DNA of 5,726 nucleotides from RGIG4097 sp964367645 (lineage in GTDB: Bacteria; Bacillota; Clostridia; Christensenellales; CAG-917): positions 1 to 5,726 of the forward strand of contig CAYIYN010000084.1 in the NCBI GenBank assembly GCA_964367645.1, read 5' to 3'. Position numbers and translations under genes: made by a program. Shown here one piece after another: positions 5,681-5,726 of this stretch (the first letter of the stretch is position 1; each line of letters begins with the position of its first letter). The notes under the pieces were generated by a model. It searched no databases. It saw only the letters and a list, made by a program, of their open reading frames with translations, and was not told where the DNA came from.

Positions 5681-5687
5681 ATCTTAG

Positions 5688-5716
5688 ATGCCCCCTCTTT
5701 CCCCACAAGGGGGTAT
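5688..5716. other. C5/G5 hairpin at the end of the window
   Basis: CCCCC (5691-5695) pairs with GGGGG (5709-5713). The stem extends by G-U, T-A and A-T to 8 bp (5688-5716), with a 13-nt pyrimidine-rich loop. A smaller alternative is CCCC (5701-5704) with GGGG (5709-5712). No proper T run follows on either strand. From memory, C-rich hairpins of this sort recur as intergenic repeats in gut Clostridia; this was not verified. Confidence 0.4.
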
Positions 5717-5726
5717 TTCTCCCACC

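Larger units (their letters stand above)
5355..5726. other. Gene-free region: AT-rich repeats, then hairpin-rich DNA
   Basis: This 372-nt segment carries no convincing gene on either strand. The first 140 nt or so are very AT-rich with short direct repeats. At about 5495 the composition changes to GC-richer DNA holding several inverted repeats and one sequence resembling a dispersed intergenic repeat. No clear intrinsic terminator follows the last gene. The change in composition suggests that a repeat or mobile fragment inserted at or near about 5495. Confidence 0.6.

Overview
The window reads as a piece of a Clostridia-like Firmicutes chromosome, probably from an uncultured anaerobe. The case rests on Shine-Dalgarno sites close to the clostridial consensus (GGAGGT, AAAGGAG), a long-form threonine synthase of clostridial type, and a DUF5685 gene followed by a J-domain/TPR gene, a pairing I remember only from Clostridia. 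Base composition is moderate by eye and was not counted. UGA is used as a stop codon, so the genetic code is standard. No ribosomal RNA, tRNA, CRISPR array or transposase is visible.

Layout: six genes all lie on the + strand and are tightly spaced, so they probably form one transcription unit or two. (1) 20-451, a small P-loop NTPase of unknown role. (2) 448-1935, thrC, overlapping the first gene by the 4-nt ATGA junction. (3) A 52-nt gap holding a small hairpin, then trpS at 1988-3010. (4) 3031-3891, a DUF5685-family protein with two aspartate-rich motifs resembling those of squalene/phytoene synthases. (5) 3870-4550, a degenerate J-domain plus TPR-like protein with a very cysteine-rich tail, overlapping gene 4 by 22 nt. 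(6) 4602-5354, a protein with about six membrane segments and a hydrophilic tail built from two 28-residue repeats; its 51-nt upstream gap holds a 14-bp perfect palindrome.

From 5355 to the end (372 nt) I see no convincing gene. The segment begins with AT-rich short repeats (three copies of a 10-mer, then a TAAN tetranucleotide run). At about 5495 it changes to GC-richer, hairpin-rich DNA that contains a sequence resembling a widespread intergenic palindromic repeat.

Functionally, thrC (last step of threonine synthesis) and trpS (tryptophan tRNA charging) are housekeeping genes. The unexplained part is genes 4-6. A two-gene module with translational coupling joins an isoprenoid-synthase-like helical protein to a J-domain-like protein that lacks HPD and ends in a cysteine cluster, and a repeat-tailed membrane protein follows. 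This is the best candidate for an undescribed system here, but any joint function is inference.
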